Positions 23,787 through 35,900 of a stretch of DNA of 64,000 bases are shown piece by piece. Location: NCBI GenBank assembly GCA_023078555.1, contig JALAAN010000010.1, positions 1,893,756-1,957,755 of the forward strand, written 5' to 3'. The stretch is from Ulva prolifera (Eukaryota; Chlorophyta; Ulvophyceae; Ulvales; Ulvaceae). A model generated the notes under the pieces. That model was not told the DNA's origin. It saw only the letters and a list, made by a program, of their open reading frames with translations, and made no database searches. Within the stretch, counting starts at the first letter, position 1. Each line of letters opens with the position of its first letter. Position numbers and translations under genes: made by a program.

Positions 23787-26700
23787 ATGGTCGCTGCCAC
23801 GCGGCACATGCATACGGCCGCCCGCCGCGACGTGCTGGAGACCATGCTCAGCCTCGGCCCAGACATCAACGGCTTCTCTTCGTACACCCCCGTCTTTGCG
23901 ATCATGCCGACGCACGAGCCGGTGCACCGCCTGTGCCGCACCGACCTCTCGCCCCGCGCCTTCGCGCAACGCATGGAACTCATCTCCGCCCGCGTCATCC
24001 GCACGCAGGCAGTGCCGCGAACGCTGCGGGGCGTCGTGTACGCGCTGCTGAGCGACCCTGGCTCATGCCGTGCTGCGCGCGCTGTGTCGGTCGTCATCCT
24101 GTCCGGCATCTGCGTGTCCACGGCGGCGTACTGCTACGAGACAATGCCGGGCGTGCCGTCGGGCCCGGCCGAGGCGGCGCGGCTGCACAGCGTGGAGGTT
24201 GCGATGGTGGTGCTGTTCACGGTGGAGTATGTGGCGCGCCTGCTATGCTGCCCGCACCTGCGGAGGTTCCTGATGAGCCCAATGAATGCGATCGATGTGC
24301 TCTCGGTGCTCCCGTACTACGTCTCGCTGCTGTCGGAGCGGCTGCTGGGAGGTGCGTGCCGACGGTGATCCTTCAGAGAGATTATCTCGAGAGATCTGGG
24401 AGGGTGAACCGCCTCTCGCGCCGCTGCAGGTCTGCCGTGCCGGGCCTGCAGGCTTGCTACAGGACCGGGCTTGCAGCCGTGAAACAGGCCTGTCTTGCCG
24501 GGCGTGCCGCCATGAGCGGGACTGGTTAGTATGTGTTGGGGGAAGTGCGTGCAAGTGATGGCGGCATCCCCGCATTGAGTTAAGGATCCCCCTCTGCTGT
24601 CGCTGTTGATGCTGCCATGCTGCAGACCACTCGCATTGATGCTCACACAAGGCAACCGCGCCTCATGCACTCAGCCGCATCCATTTCGGCACCCAGGGTT
24701 TGCCTGGTACGGCCTGTGTCATGCTCGCCCGCCCTTCACGCGCCATAGCTCTGGTCCGTCACTGGGCCTCAACCACCGTGGGTGGCGCTGCCGGCTGCAT
24801 GCATGGTGCCACGCAGGCTGGGCCAGGCGGGGCGTGACGCGCGTGCTGCGCGTGCTGCGGTTGGTGCGCATCTTCCGGGTCGTGAAGGTCGGCGCGCGGT
24901 ACCGGAAGATCCGCATCGTCGGTGACGTGTTGAAGGGCACGATGGAGATCTTGTGGATGCTGGTGCTCCTCGTCGGCCTCGCAGGTCCCCCCCCCCCCCC
25001 CCCCCCCCCTCTGGGATTGTCGGTGAGCCAGTGCTCCAGCCGGGAGCACGGGAAAGGCTCTGAGCCTCTGCCTATTCGCATCCTGCTGCGTGAGCATCTG
25101 TGTTTTGCTATTATTGTGGAATCGTGCAGCAACACATGCCCACGCGACCGTCTCTCCTGAGAGTGGCCATTCAGCACATATACACCAGGCTTAAGTGCAT
25201 CTCTCGCGGGCAGCAGACAGGGTCGAAGCACAGCTGCATGCATGATGTAAGCGGACAGGGCGAGGCCGCCGTCTTGTTGTGAAGGACTCTGCCGTGAAAC
25301 GCCATGCCACTCAGGGTACACGTGCACCGCCCGCCATCTTGGCAGCCATCATGCATTTAAAGCACACCAGTGGCCACTCCTCGGCGTGATTACAGCTGCG
25401 AGGATGTACCCCTCCTGCCCCTCAAGAGCAGCATCCCATGATGATCATATTGCTTGATTGAACTCGATCGCTGTTGATTGATTGCGTCAGTGACAGCACA
25501 GATTGTCTGAAACTCTTCGTCCAGAAACACCAGCAGCGATCCTCTTCAACCAGCAGGTGGGTTGCTGGCTGATCTTTGTTCCCACGCCGCAATGCCCACC
25601 CTGCCCTGCAGTACTGGTCTTCTCTACGCTCGTGTACTACGTCGAGCTGATGGAGCTGCAAGCCGAGCCGGACGACCCACGCGTCACCTTCCGCAGCATC
25701 CCGGGCACGTTCTGGTGGAGCGTCGTGACGCTCCTCACCGTCGGCTACGGGGACGTCGTGCCCGGCACGGTCGCCGGCAAGGTCGTCGCCGCGATGTCGA
25801 TGGTGGTCGCCGTGCTGCTCATGGCGCTGCCCGTGTCGGTCATCGGCACGACGTTCACGCAGCACTGGGTGCAGTTCCGGGCGCGGGAGCGGCGGGAGGC
25901 GCGGACGGAGAGCGCATATGAGACTCTTGGGGACCTCGTTCGCCACCTCGGCGCCCACATGCAGGTGTGCCGCACTCCGCCTCGCTCTCCCTCTCAGCGG
26001 GCTTGCTCCTGAGACGGCCGGCCGAAGGTCGTGGGATGCGATGTGAGAAACGAGATCGAGCGTTTGGGCGGTGATTTAGTTGTGGTGGTCTGACGTGGCA
26101 GCGGCAGTCATGTCACTGGCCCCGACTCCGTGCTTCAATCGTTGTGTGCACATTGAGTCGTTGAGCTGGGTGTGTTTGCAGTCTGTGTGCTGCATGGCCT
26201 GGCATCACCCCTGCAGGGCCTGTCAGAGGGTGGCTGGGTGTGCCGTGCCCGTGCTCACATGGTGGATGTGAGTGTCCAGTCCAAGTTGCCGCATGACAGC
26301 ACTCGATGGCATGGGCCAGCTGCTGTCAGCTCCACTGCAGGTGTTGCGAGGCTCAACGCTCCCGCCGGCAGCATTGCACGGATCGTTGCACTCAGCTGCT
26401 GCACAGTGCTGCAGGCGATGAGGGACATCTGCGCAGCGGTGGACAAGTGCTGCGTGCGGCTGCGGGTGTGCCTGCATGACATGTACCGGAACGAGGAGGC
26501 GATCCGCGGCATCTACATCGCTGGCATCTCCGGCGGCCTGCCGCCGGGGAAGGCTGCTGCGCAGCTGTCCAGCAAAGTCTGTAGGTGCGCTTGGCTGCCC
26601 GCCGCTGGTATCCAGTTGTTGAGCCTGATGAGCAACTGAGCACCTCCGGTGCGAATTTGCAAGCGTCCGTGATTTTGAGGCAGGCTGTGTTCCGCTTTCG

Positions 26701-27238
26701 TGCTCTTTGCCCGCAGCTCAGCAGGGCGTGACTGCAACAAGTCTTCAGCAGCAGCAGGTGGCGGCTGAACTTTTGTGTAGGAGGATCCAAATGTTCAATC
26801 AGCGCAGCAAGCATCCACGAGGGTCTTGCCTCACAATGCTCACGCACTTCCATGTGCCTGTTCTCACGTCACTCTTAGATGGTCCTGGCACTTGCTAGAC
26901 CGAGTCCCAACATTGGACTGGCCCATGTTGTCAATGGGTCAGTCCACCCAGACCGGTCCAAAATCTGGCTCTGGGGCAAGTGCAGGTTCAACAACGTGCT
27001 CACACACGCCCGGAGGACCTACCTGGAGCTGCAGAGTGTCCTTCAAGTGGCTGAGGGGATCATGGATCCGAGCCTGGTCGATCAGGCCCGTAGCATGGAT
27101 GAGGCGTACCTGCAACTGGGCTGGTGGTTCGCAGAGGGCCAGCGGGTGCTTGGGGGCTACTGCAAAATTATGGACGAGACAGACGCGCTGCAGGCGCTCC
27201 TCGAATCGCAGCCACCGCTTCGCCGCATCAATTTCTAG
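23787..27238 (+). CDS. Voltage-gated potassium channel (six-helix, Kv type)
   Basis: Six exons in phase: 23787-24351, 24817-24984, 25612-25964, 26415-26580, 26717-26757 and 26879-27238, giving 550 codons plus stop. S1 lies near residues 97-120, S2 near 137-158, S3 around NAIDVLSVLPYYVSLL, and S4 is RVLRVLRLVRIFRVVKVGAR with an Arg or Lys at every third position. S5 is split by the second intron. The pore has the selectivity filter TVGYGD at about 287-292, followed by S6 with the Kv-like gate ALPVSVIGTTF. Such channels open on depolarisation and pass K+ out across the plasma membrane. The cytoplasmic C-tail (about 210 residues) is unlike animal Kv tails and includes a Trp-rich WLWGKCRFN stretch. 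No T1 tetramerisation domain was found upstream; the start at 23787 has a good Kozak context, but extra 5' exons are possible. The small fifth exon is the least certain. Confidence 0.82.
24987..25009. repeat. Poly-C tract of 23 bp directly after a splice donor
   Basis: The channel's second intron begins GT at 24985 and runs at once into C23. Phase analysis independently requires the donor here (exon ends 24984). Confidence 0.9.
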
Positions 27239-28760
27239 CAATAGAATCACGCCGGCGTGCGAGCCCACGGCGGCGGTCGCCCGGTTGTGGCTCTGGAGAT
27301 GCATCTCGGCCTCGATGATGTGGATTTCGTGGCCTCGGTAGGTAAGCTGGGCAGCGGACTGCTTGGCTTTGCTGCAGTTCTGCCGCTTGTGCAGGCAGTC
27401 GGTTTGAGTTCTTCTGGTCGTGTCTCTGCTGTCGTCCACACACGGCGGGATGAAGGGCTGGGGCAGTGTGTGCCCACGTCGACTGGTGCTTGCAAGGAGA
27501 TGGTGCACATTCGATGGGGGCTTGGTTGCATACACCTCGGTCCGCAGGGGGGTTGCCCTGCCATGCTAACGACCGCAGGCTGTGTCGTTGCAGTGCTCAG
27601 ACACTGCCAGTTTGGGTTGGGGCTGTTGTGATCCAGGATTCAGACGCAATCCTGGACCCTGTAGAACCCGGGCCTCGGCTAAGCTTGTCTCGTGAAATGC
27701 AGCGTCGTCCATGTGGCTCGCAGGTTTCGACTGCATACGTGGCGTTGCAGCGATGGCAGCATGGACGTGACTGGTTGGCCCTCCCGGGATGGCTCTGGGA
27801 GGGGCCAGGCTGAAGAGCAACAGTGGCAATCTTGGACGGTGAACAGCGAGGCCCGCAATGCTGAGGATAGCTGTTGACTCGAGAGCTGTGACTCGACAGC
27901 TGTGAGCGAGCAGCTTGTGATGGAGTTGGAAGGACCGAAAGCATCGTTCCGTGACTGTGATACAGGAGCAGGCTACACACTGGAGGCGAAGCCCGCATGG
28001 ACACACCAGATGTCAGACCTCACGATACAGTCTGTCAAAACACATGTCGACATATGCTGTCGATGTGCATGCCAGACTGCGTATGCTTGATTGCAGAGGA
28101 TATCGTGGCCTGGCTACACACATGGTCTGCTTTCTTGCACAACAGTAGTTGTACTACAGCAGTTGAGGAGGCTGAGGAGTATGATGTTTTACTATCGGGG
28201 TTATGGATTATGCGGGTGAGGAGGTTTTGAAGACGGCGTGCTCTGATCAAGTTGAAAGAATAACGCTGCCATTCATGGGCGGCATACCTGCAAGGGCAAC
28301 TACATCGGCAACATTGTAATGAAGCATAGGGCCTTTCTATACTCCAAGGTAGACATGGCCATGAATGAGTGTGTCAGGATTTTTTGGAGGCAATGGGTCA
28401 CATACAGCCTGCCTGCATTAGGCAGCAGCACAGAATCTCCCAGATACAACACGTGCACCATTGCCAACATGCAATTTGGATCCCATGGCACAGTGGTACT
28501 TTGTGTCCATTGACGCCGGATCTGGACGGCACGGAAGCGACATCAAGGTCAAATGCAATCATTCACTGATGTACTACACAGCTTTTGGGCATCATGATGG
28601 GTGCTTGTAAGCTGGACTGGTCAACCCAGTTACAATAGGAATCTGCAAGTGATCATAGTAAAGGCTACACAATCCAAGCTACACAAACGCTAGACTCATT
28701 CCTGACAAGTGCTATGTGCCCGTTGTGGATGATGATCTCCGTTCCGCAGTCTTGTGGGGC
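27239..28760. other. Intergenic, no gene seen
   Basis: This is the 3' side of the K+ channel facing the 3' end of the glycosylase gene, so the two genes converge. No exon chain, repeat array or structural RNA was recognised. Confidence 0.5.
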
Positions 28761-29483
28761 TCACTCCTGCTCTTCTGCAGAGTGGGGGTCATTCAGTCCG
28801 AGACACTCTCGCCACTTCGCTGCTTTAACTTCGACTGCATTCTTCATGGCGTTTAGAGGGCTCGAGGATGGCAGGCAAACGAAGCGAACTTCACGAGGAA
28901 GCTCCCCAGCCTTCACAATGTGCTGCTTGAACAGCTTGAAAGATGCTTGGCCGTTCAGTCCAACGGTGTGTATCGCAGAGTGCTTTTGTAAAATCCCGCC
29001 GATATCATTTACCTGCTTACATCTCAGATTGCTGTCGGCACTTCCTGGTCGCACAAATTCTTTGCACATGTCCCAAACCACGACACCTGACACGCACAGC
29101 TGTTGCGCCCGCGCTGCGTACTCCTTCTGCAGAAACGCTTCGGCGCTGCAGCCGATGTTGAAAACGCGAGCAACTATAGGCCAGAAGTGGTTGTGTTTAT
29201 GAGCATAGTAGCGCTGCTGTGCCAGTGACTCGACAGATGGTGCGGATCCGAGTATTAAGAACTGAGCTTCAAGAGGAGAATCGCCATCGGGCTGTAGAGG
29301 AGGTAGGCAGCATTCACACTTACTGGTCTCTTGGGTGTTTGCGCGTTTCGATGGAGACTTGAATCGCGATTCTGGACCTGCCTCGAACCTGTACTGGCCC
29401 AGCGTCAATGTTGCTGCCGACGCTTCCACTTTGCTGTGATCAGGAGCATCACGGTCATGATTTTCGCTGACCGTGCGCTTCAT
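28761..29483 (-). CDS. Hypoxanthine-DNA glycosylase (UDG superfamily, family 6)
   Basis: A single exon of 240 codons with no intron. Residues 73-235 match the HDG family: LGSAPSVESL (79-87) as the first active-site loop, YYAHKHNHFW (92-101), VVVWDMC (135-140), RPGSADSNL (145-153), GLNGQAS (175-181) and LPSSSPLNA (204-212). Enzymes of this family excise hypoxanthine (deaminated adenine) and sometimes uracil from DNA, starting base excision repair in the nucleus or an organelle. Family 6 proteins keep Asn rather than the Asp of family 1 UDGs, which fits GLNG and SNL here. Residues 1-70 are a polar, Ser-rich extension absent from bacterial enzymes; it could carry a nuclear or organelle signal. 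The lack of introns among intron-rich neighbours and the mainly prokaryotic spread of the family suggest old horizontal transfer, which is an inference. Confidence 0.85.
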   Translation of the reverse strand: MKRTVSENHDRDAPDHSKVEASAATLTLGQYRFEAGPESRFKSPSKRANTQETSKCECCLPPLQPDGDSPLEAQFLILGSAPSVESLAQQRYYAHKHNHFWPIVARVFNIGCSAEAFLQKEYAARAQQLCVSGVVVWDMCKEFVRPGSADSNLRCKQVNDIGGILQKHSAIHTVGLNGQASFKLFKQHIVKAGELPREVRFVCLPSSSPLNAMKNAVEVKAAKWRECLGLNDPHSAEEQE

Positions 29484-31968
29484 GTGGTGCCGATGAAGTC
29501 ACAGAATCTCGACAGTAGATGCTAGGCTGGCCGGTGTGACGACAGTTCGCCAGCGGAAACAATACCAGTCCGCGGCAAGCGATGTATGCCTACCTATGCT
29601 GCTTTGAAGCGAAGTTGAAGCCATCTGTGAGATTACATCTTGCCAAATTCATGTCAGACTGAATGTCGCAACCAGTATCCCACGCATGAATTGGAATTCG
29701 GGGTGCGCTCAGCATGCAATCTTCACTGCACAAGAACTTGCAACCATCAAGCTCAGCTGTAGTTCATGCATTTGGAATGGTCAATCGAGGTTGCCAAGGT
29801 CCAGAAGTTGCCGGACAGTCTATTGGCAGCCATGGACGTGTTGCCAGTGTGCACACAACCAGAATACAACTGACAGCAGCTCTCGAAAATCTCAGAGCTC
29901 ACGAAATTTCTGAGAGCATCCGGGTCGATTCAAACCTTGTGTTCAGCACGGGCACCTGCTGAATGCTGTGGACGACCCTGGCTTGCCTACACTTGCGACA
30001 CGCACTGTGCTGCGTGGAAGATGCGTACACGGCAAGGAAGGAAGATGCGTACACGCATGCTTCGTGAGAGCACCACACACGGCCGTGCACTGGTAGATAG
30101 GACGGCCAACTCGAGCTGCACCATTGTGGCTGCAGGCTGTCTATGCTCAGGCATGTCTAGCTAGGTGACTGGTGGCTACACTGCTAGCTGGCTAGAACCC
30201 GCACAGTCACTGATGGCTTTTGTCCGCGGACCGCGCTCGCGGATCCCACAAGCAAGTACAAGAAATCATGCAACCGTGAATATCCCTACGAATATGCATT
30301 GCACATCTGGTGAGCCCAATCAGTGTGTCGGGCAGCCGTGCATCGTTGTCTTGTTTGGGCAAGCATGGTGTCCGGGGACTTCTCCTGCCTTTGCAGCTGA
30401 AGGTGTTGCACGTTGACAAGAAGATAGGCTGTCTATACTTTGAATTACAGTGGGATGTGTAGCGCTAAATATGGAACTACATGCTGCCACCCCACGTGCT
30501 GGGTGAGCCACTCCGCAGCTCGTTTGTTATTACACATGTATATCGGAGCCATACCGCCCCCCACAGCACTACAGGTGCAAATCTAGACACTTCGTCAAGC
30601 CACTTCATCATTGAAAACCCATCTCTCCTGGCGGGTGCCACCTGGACCACTAGCAGTGTTCCACCAGAACACACCGCGCCGGGTCACCTGGCATCATCAC
30701 CCGGGGAAATCTCAGTCCTCCTGGAGGCCTTGCCCTGGCAACGCCCCAACAAGTCTCTCAATTACAGGCTTCTCATCACTCTTGCACGACTCACCACTGA
30801 AGCAACTGAAGCACCGCGACAGTGTGCCCAACCATCATCACTGGAAGCACTTGTGCGAGGGCAGCTGAGCATGTGATAGCCAAAGCAGAGGCTACGACAC
30901 GCAGTATGCCAACCAGGCAAGCAGACTTCTCTTCACTTCTCGAAGAGGAATCCCGGTGCCAACTTTGCATTCATATGACTATGCGTATCTGCAGCAGATC
31001 TTGCATGGCCACAAACATGTACATCAGGCTCTGCTGCTGTCACCACTGATGTCATCCCAACCGTCATCAGTAGTGCCCACATACTGTGCAAGTATATAGT
31101 GTGCAAGTACAGCACAAGTGTACTTGCAGTCCCAGGCTGCAGGGGACTCATGACTCACCTCAAGTGAGTCACTTGTCATAGCTGACAGGCCATCGGGTCT
31201 GATGACACATCTCAAGCACATCTGACACATCAGCCAGACGGCATGGCCCATGACAGATGGGAACCAACTGCACATTGTGGTGTGCCAGTTTCTGCAACTG
31301 CTGACGGTGGCGCCATGGCGTTCCATGCCCCATTGGCCTCTGGCTCCAGCGGGCTACCGGGAGGACACGACCAGGGCTACACCAATGACATACAGCCAGG
31401 GGCACGAGATACAACAAGGGTCACAGCGCGGGGCAGCCCACAGCTATGACTCTGTCCTTGTGCAGCCAGCCACCTTGGTCACAAATAACAGACAGCGACA
31501 GCTCTGGCGCATCCATCTTGATGCCGTGCAGTCTCAGCTACAGAGGGCCCAGCTGTGGATTGAGACCAGCCTCTCCCGAGCAACTCAAGTGACCGCAGCC
31601 ATCGAAGAGGCGGCTGGAAGATGCTGCCGCGGCCGCAAGCCCACGCGCGACATGCTGCCACACTGCGGTCCTGACCTCCCAACCGCTTTCACCTCCCTCC
31701 ATCCCACCCCTGCCTCGCGCCGCTCTGTTCATAAAAAGGAAAAAACTTGATTACAGCGCCAAAGCGGCCATTTTATTTCGGCAACAACACAACGAGCAAC
31801 AACGCCTCCCATCTCGCCGGGACGCAACCAGCTGCAAAAAGGAACGCAATCCACAGTCCGCACAAGAAGCACAAGCTCCTTGAGGGCTCCACATCCTACA
31901 CTCCAGCCGAGGGGTTGTGCGGGCGGCCCGCGATGCGGCCCCCGCCGCGTGGCTGCGGCCGGGGGGCG
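29484..31968. other. Largely unexplained spacer
   Basis: It contains open frames at 30481-30876 and about 30880-31110 with some protein-like character but no family, and the possible terminal exon at 31466-31750. A small hairpin (TGACTCAC arms) lies at 31151-31171. Confidence 0.4.
31466..31750 (+). CDS. Possible terminal exon encoding a short coiled coil
   Basis: After an acceptor TTGTGCAG the frame reads PATLVTNNRQRQLWRIHLDA and continues as an amphipathic helix (around QSQLQRAQLWIETSLSR) before a basic tail and stop. No upstream exon could be joined with confidence and no family is recognised. Confidence 0.25.
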   Translation, partial: PATLVTNNRQRQLWRIHLDAVQSQLQRAQLWIETSLSRATQVTAAIEEAAGRCCRGRKPTRDMLPHCGPDLPTAFTSLHPTPASRRSVHKKEKT

Positions 31969-32917
31969 TCACCGCCGGCCGCCGGCGCTTGCGCCGGCGG
32001 CAGCGCTCTGCCGCTCAAAGTGCAGCGCGCCGGTGACCGGGTGGCGGCGGCACTCGTACACGTGGCCGTGCTCGCGGCACTGCGCGACCGCGGCGTCGAC
32101 CTCCGGCGGCGAGGAGCACCTCGGGCACACCGGCATCTCCTCCATGCACCTGCACCCACGCGCGCGTGTCGCGTTCCGGACCTACATGGATTACAGTACG
32201 GCACAGCATATGTGCCCCCGGTCCTCCGGAGGTTTCCATGTCCCAAGCGCATACGGCTCAGTAAACCTTGACTTACTTTAGTTTACCGCGGCAATCGTAG
32301 GGTGCAGCATGTGGGGCTTGATGCGGCGCCGAGCTCTGCCCGTGGCACGCAGCATACGGCACGGGGTGCCGCAGCAGCACTATACATCAAGTGATCAGCA
32401 CGAAGCGTCACAGGGTGCAGCGGCGGGCTCCGGGTGGAGCAGATGTGGCGCTCTAGCTAGGGTCCAGCGTGCCCCTCTGGGTCACTTAGACCCTGCTTAG
32501 AACTGAACAGAACTGCTGCGAACAGCTCATGCATCAAACGCACAGCCAGGCAGCCCGCGTGTCCTCCGGGGCCGACCGCCAGATCATCGACCCCGCAGCA
32601 GGTGCGCCGTATGTCCAGTACATGACGTGGTGCATGCATGTGTGTTTGAGGCCGCACCGTCGTGTGTGGCACAACTCCGTGAGCTTGCGGCCGCCTATGC
32701 CGATGGAGCCGTGTAGCCCGGCTGCCCCGGCTGAGCTGTGGCTGTGGTGCTCCCAGCCGTGGTCGGACGCGCGGAGGTACCGGCCAGCCCCCGCCACGTC
32801 AGCCGCGGCCGCCACGCCGTGCACAGGCCCTCCGGAGCTCACAGCGAAGTCGCCATGGTGAAGTGTGAAGAGCAGCGCGAGGCAAACGCCGAGGAGGCCG
32901 CCCCTTGGCCACATCAT
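31969..32917 (-). CDS. Secreted CPRC-motif protein, paralogue 1
   Basis: Two exons on the minus strand: 32917-32658 and 32149-31969 (intron 32150-32657, donor GTGCGG, acceptor GTGCAG, phase 2), 146 codons plus stop. The N-terminus MMWPRGGLLGVCLALLF is a clear signal peptide. Exon 1 then runs through a His/Gly/Ala-rich linker to LTELCHTR. Exon 2 carries CMEEMPVCPRC, a 12-residue spacer, QC, and CREHGHVYEC, then a short Ala/Gly tail. The cysteine pattern and the intron position and phase match two other genes in this window. The second exon is too short to stand out as an open frame. The four to six cysteines could bind zinc or form disulfides; function unknown. Confidence 0.65.
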
Positions 32918-35900
32918 GCTTCTGTACGTAATTCGTGAACGGAGGCAGGATGGCTTGGGAGGGGTGAAACGTGGTCGGTTGTAAGTACTAGCCTGCAGGC
33001 AGATCAATCTCAAACTAGTCCTTATCAAGTGCAAGTAGGTGATGTGAGTGAGGGGGTTGCCCCGGACAATGAGGCCCATGGCTGGTGGCGGTGGTGGCTG
33101 GCTCAGCAGATGCAAGTAGATCTCGATGTTGGATTTATCCTCAAGCCAGGTCCGAGAACGCTGAAACTCTGGAGGGAAGGTATGGCATTGACCCAGCGTG
33201 ACAGCGTGCTGTGTCACAAAGCACGAATGCTGCATCCGCTGTGTCACAGCAGCGTATCACCGCTGTGACGCCCGGTGCGGGCCCCCATGCCACTTGTACC
33301 GTCGGGATCACAGCACCGCATATACGCAGGTGAGGGGCGCCGTTCCCTTGGGAAACGCCGGGGCCTTTAAAATTCAATTAAACTTCCACTTTTGATTTAA
33401 AAAAGTGTAGTATACTTGGCACACGGGACGCTGCAACAGTCGTTCACCAGGCTGGCCACAGGTGGCAACTCCGTGGGGTCCCAGCAGCCGTCGGCGCTTT
33501 GCAGCCAGCGTTGAGGACTCCGAGAACATGTATCATGCATACATGTGCACGACATGCAGATGGATAGACCAACGTTGCGAGGTCGGGCCGAGGATTCAGG
33601 GGATGCCGAGGCTCCGTGTCCACAGACGACACCCGGCCGCTGCAGCCTTCGAGAGAAAATGCGCGCAACGGCTGTGCGTTACAAGAACAAGGCCGGGAGG
33701 CCAGGCAGCAGAGGTAGGTAGCAGTTGTATCCGTGCACTGTTCCTCGTCTTCCAGCGTACGTGGTTGCTGCGGCGCAAGGACAGACAGCAGCTGCGTGTG
33801 GCCTGCCACCAGCTGATTCCTGACCCGTGCAGCTAATGTATTCTATGAAGCAGCTAGCCACATGCGATGATGACATCAAGCACAGTGTGGTGTTCGTGGT
33901 GTCGCGCGCTCTGCATGCTGTGCTGTGTGCTGTGATGCGGTCGCGGCTGTGGTGACACTTTGGTATGCATGGCGCTGGCGGTTTGTATCGGGCTGCAAGA
34001 CATGGCCAGTCGGGCCTGTGCACACCCCATTGTTTTGTTCTATCTCTCTCCCTGTGGTTCTGCAAAGCACTTTGCAATGTTGCACTTGTGACCGGAGATG
34101 TGGCAGACGCTGCATCAATTGCAACTGAACAGGGGACACTGAAGCTAATTCCGGTCTTCTGCCTCATGTGTATACATGAACGTGTGTGGTCAAGGTTGTT
34201 CATTCTGCACAGATTCATGAAGACCAATGCCGCTAGATGCCGAAACAGACATTGAAAGCAGCTCTGCAAAAAATTGTGGTGGTCCACATGTTCACTGCAG
34301 CTGCTGCAGCTGCTGGCTTTCAGGCCCTGGCTTACAGACACTTATGTGTGGGGATCTGTGCGATCCCATTCTCACAACGTTCTCACAACGTGTTGAACGA
34401 GCTCAACTCTCATCCCCATGCACATTCATGTTTGCGAGTCTCCATCGTTTGTCCTCGTCTTCGTCCTCGTTTGTTGGAGGTTGACAACTATGCACGTACA
34501 ACAGCGAAAGGATACAAGATAAGCATTCAAGATTTGCTATCTGACACCGCCTGATATCACTGTGTATGGGCAATATTGCCAATCGCGGTGTGTTGACACA
34601 TCATGGCACCCCCACGAAATGACACAGGTTTGCAACTGAACATGCTTTGATGTAGTCAAAATAGGCAGACACAACAGGCAGGTGTGCTGAGGTCCGGCGT
34701 GGTTCTGCAGTGCCGTGTCTCGAAGGCCGCTGATTAATATGTGCGGTCGCGTCCGTGGGGCTGCACTTGACGCGTGACCGACGTGACTGCGAAGCTGAAT
34801 CACGACCGTTCAAAATCCCGGGCGTGCTGCCCCGAGGCTCAGGATCCGCCATCGCGGCCTCTGAGACGTAGAAACAATCATTATCTCTCTTAAATTTCAA
34901 GGATGGGCTGCCAAAGCGATGACCGTGAACATTGTGCTTCCTAGCTGCATGCCGGTGTTCGTCGCATTGGCTTCGCACTGTGGCAGCCCTCACGACAGCG
35001 GAAACAGGCACATGCCCTTACTCTAATATGCTGCATACTGGCTCAACGGATCATGCTGAAACGCTCGTGTCCACGCTCGAGGTGATATCCGGAGCCTGCA
35101 TTGCTGCGAAGGTGCCTCGACCAAATCACAACTCAAGACAGAATGCCACACCTGCCTCACAGGAGACTGCTCATCACTCTGGAATATCTCGGCTATTCTC
35201 TCTTACCATCGATCGCGCGATGTGTGGATGCTTGTATACCAATGTGTGAGTCTGGCTGTCGGTCAGAGGTTCGGTCAGCAACCTCGCAATTCGAATGAGT
35301 CCTATGCCTGAATGAAGCTTTCAAACTACGAAGCCACGCAGACAGGTTAACAGAGCACTGCTGCACGCGGAAGCAATGCCTGCGGCTGCTGCTCAGCCTT
35401 TGAACGATACAGATGGGGCGCTAGTACGGTCCGATTGCCGTGCACGGAAGGCGGACGCAGTTCGCAGTGGCGAGGTACCACCTCCCACATGACTCCGCAC
35501 GAACAGGCGACGAGTGCATGTGCATGACATCATCCACACGAGTCCTTAGAGGCCTAGCCGCGGAGGGAACGTAAGCGACGCTCGCGTGGACATATATGAC
35601 GAGCGGCCGTGACGGTCATCCATAAAGTGCAGCATCGTGTCTGCAGAAGTTCTTCGACACTTCCACGACGAGACCTGCACGCCTCAATTTTCATCAACAG
35701 CCGCTGCGGTACAACGTCAGCGTGCTTACGGAGTCAGGTGAGAGTTGCCAGCGTACACGCCGAAGCTCGCGCGCACCGCCAAAATGAAAAACCGCACAAG
35801 CACCTGTGCGACCGGTCTGTTGACCCATTCGGAGATCAGTCAATGACAGTCATGCGATGTGGTGCGCACGCGGCCTGGTAGACTCGACCTCTGGAGCTGG

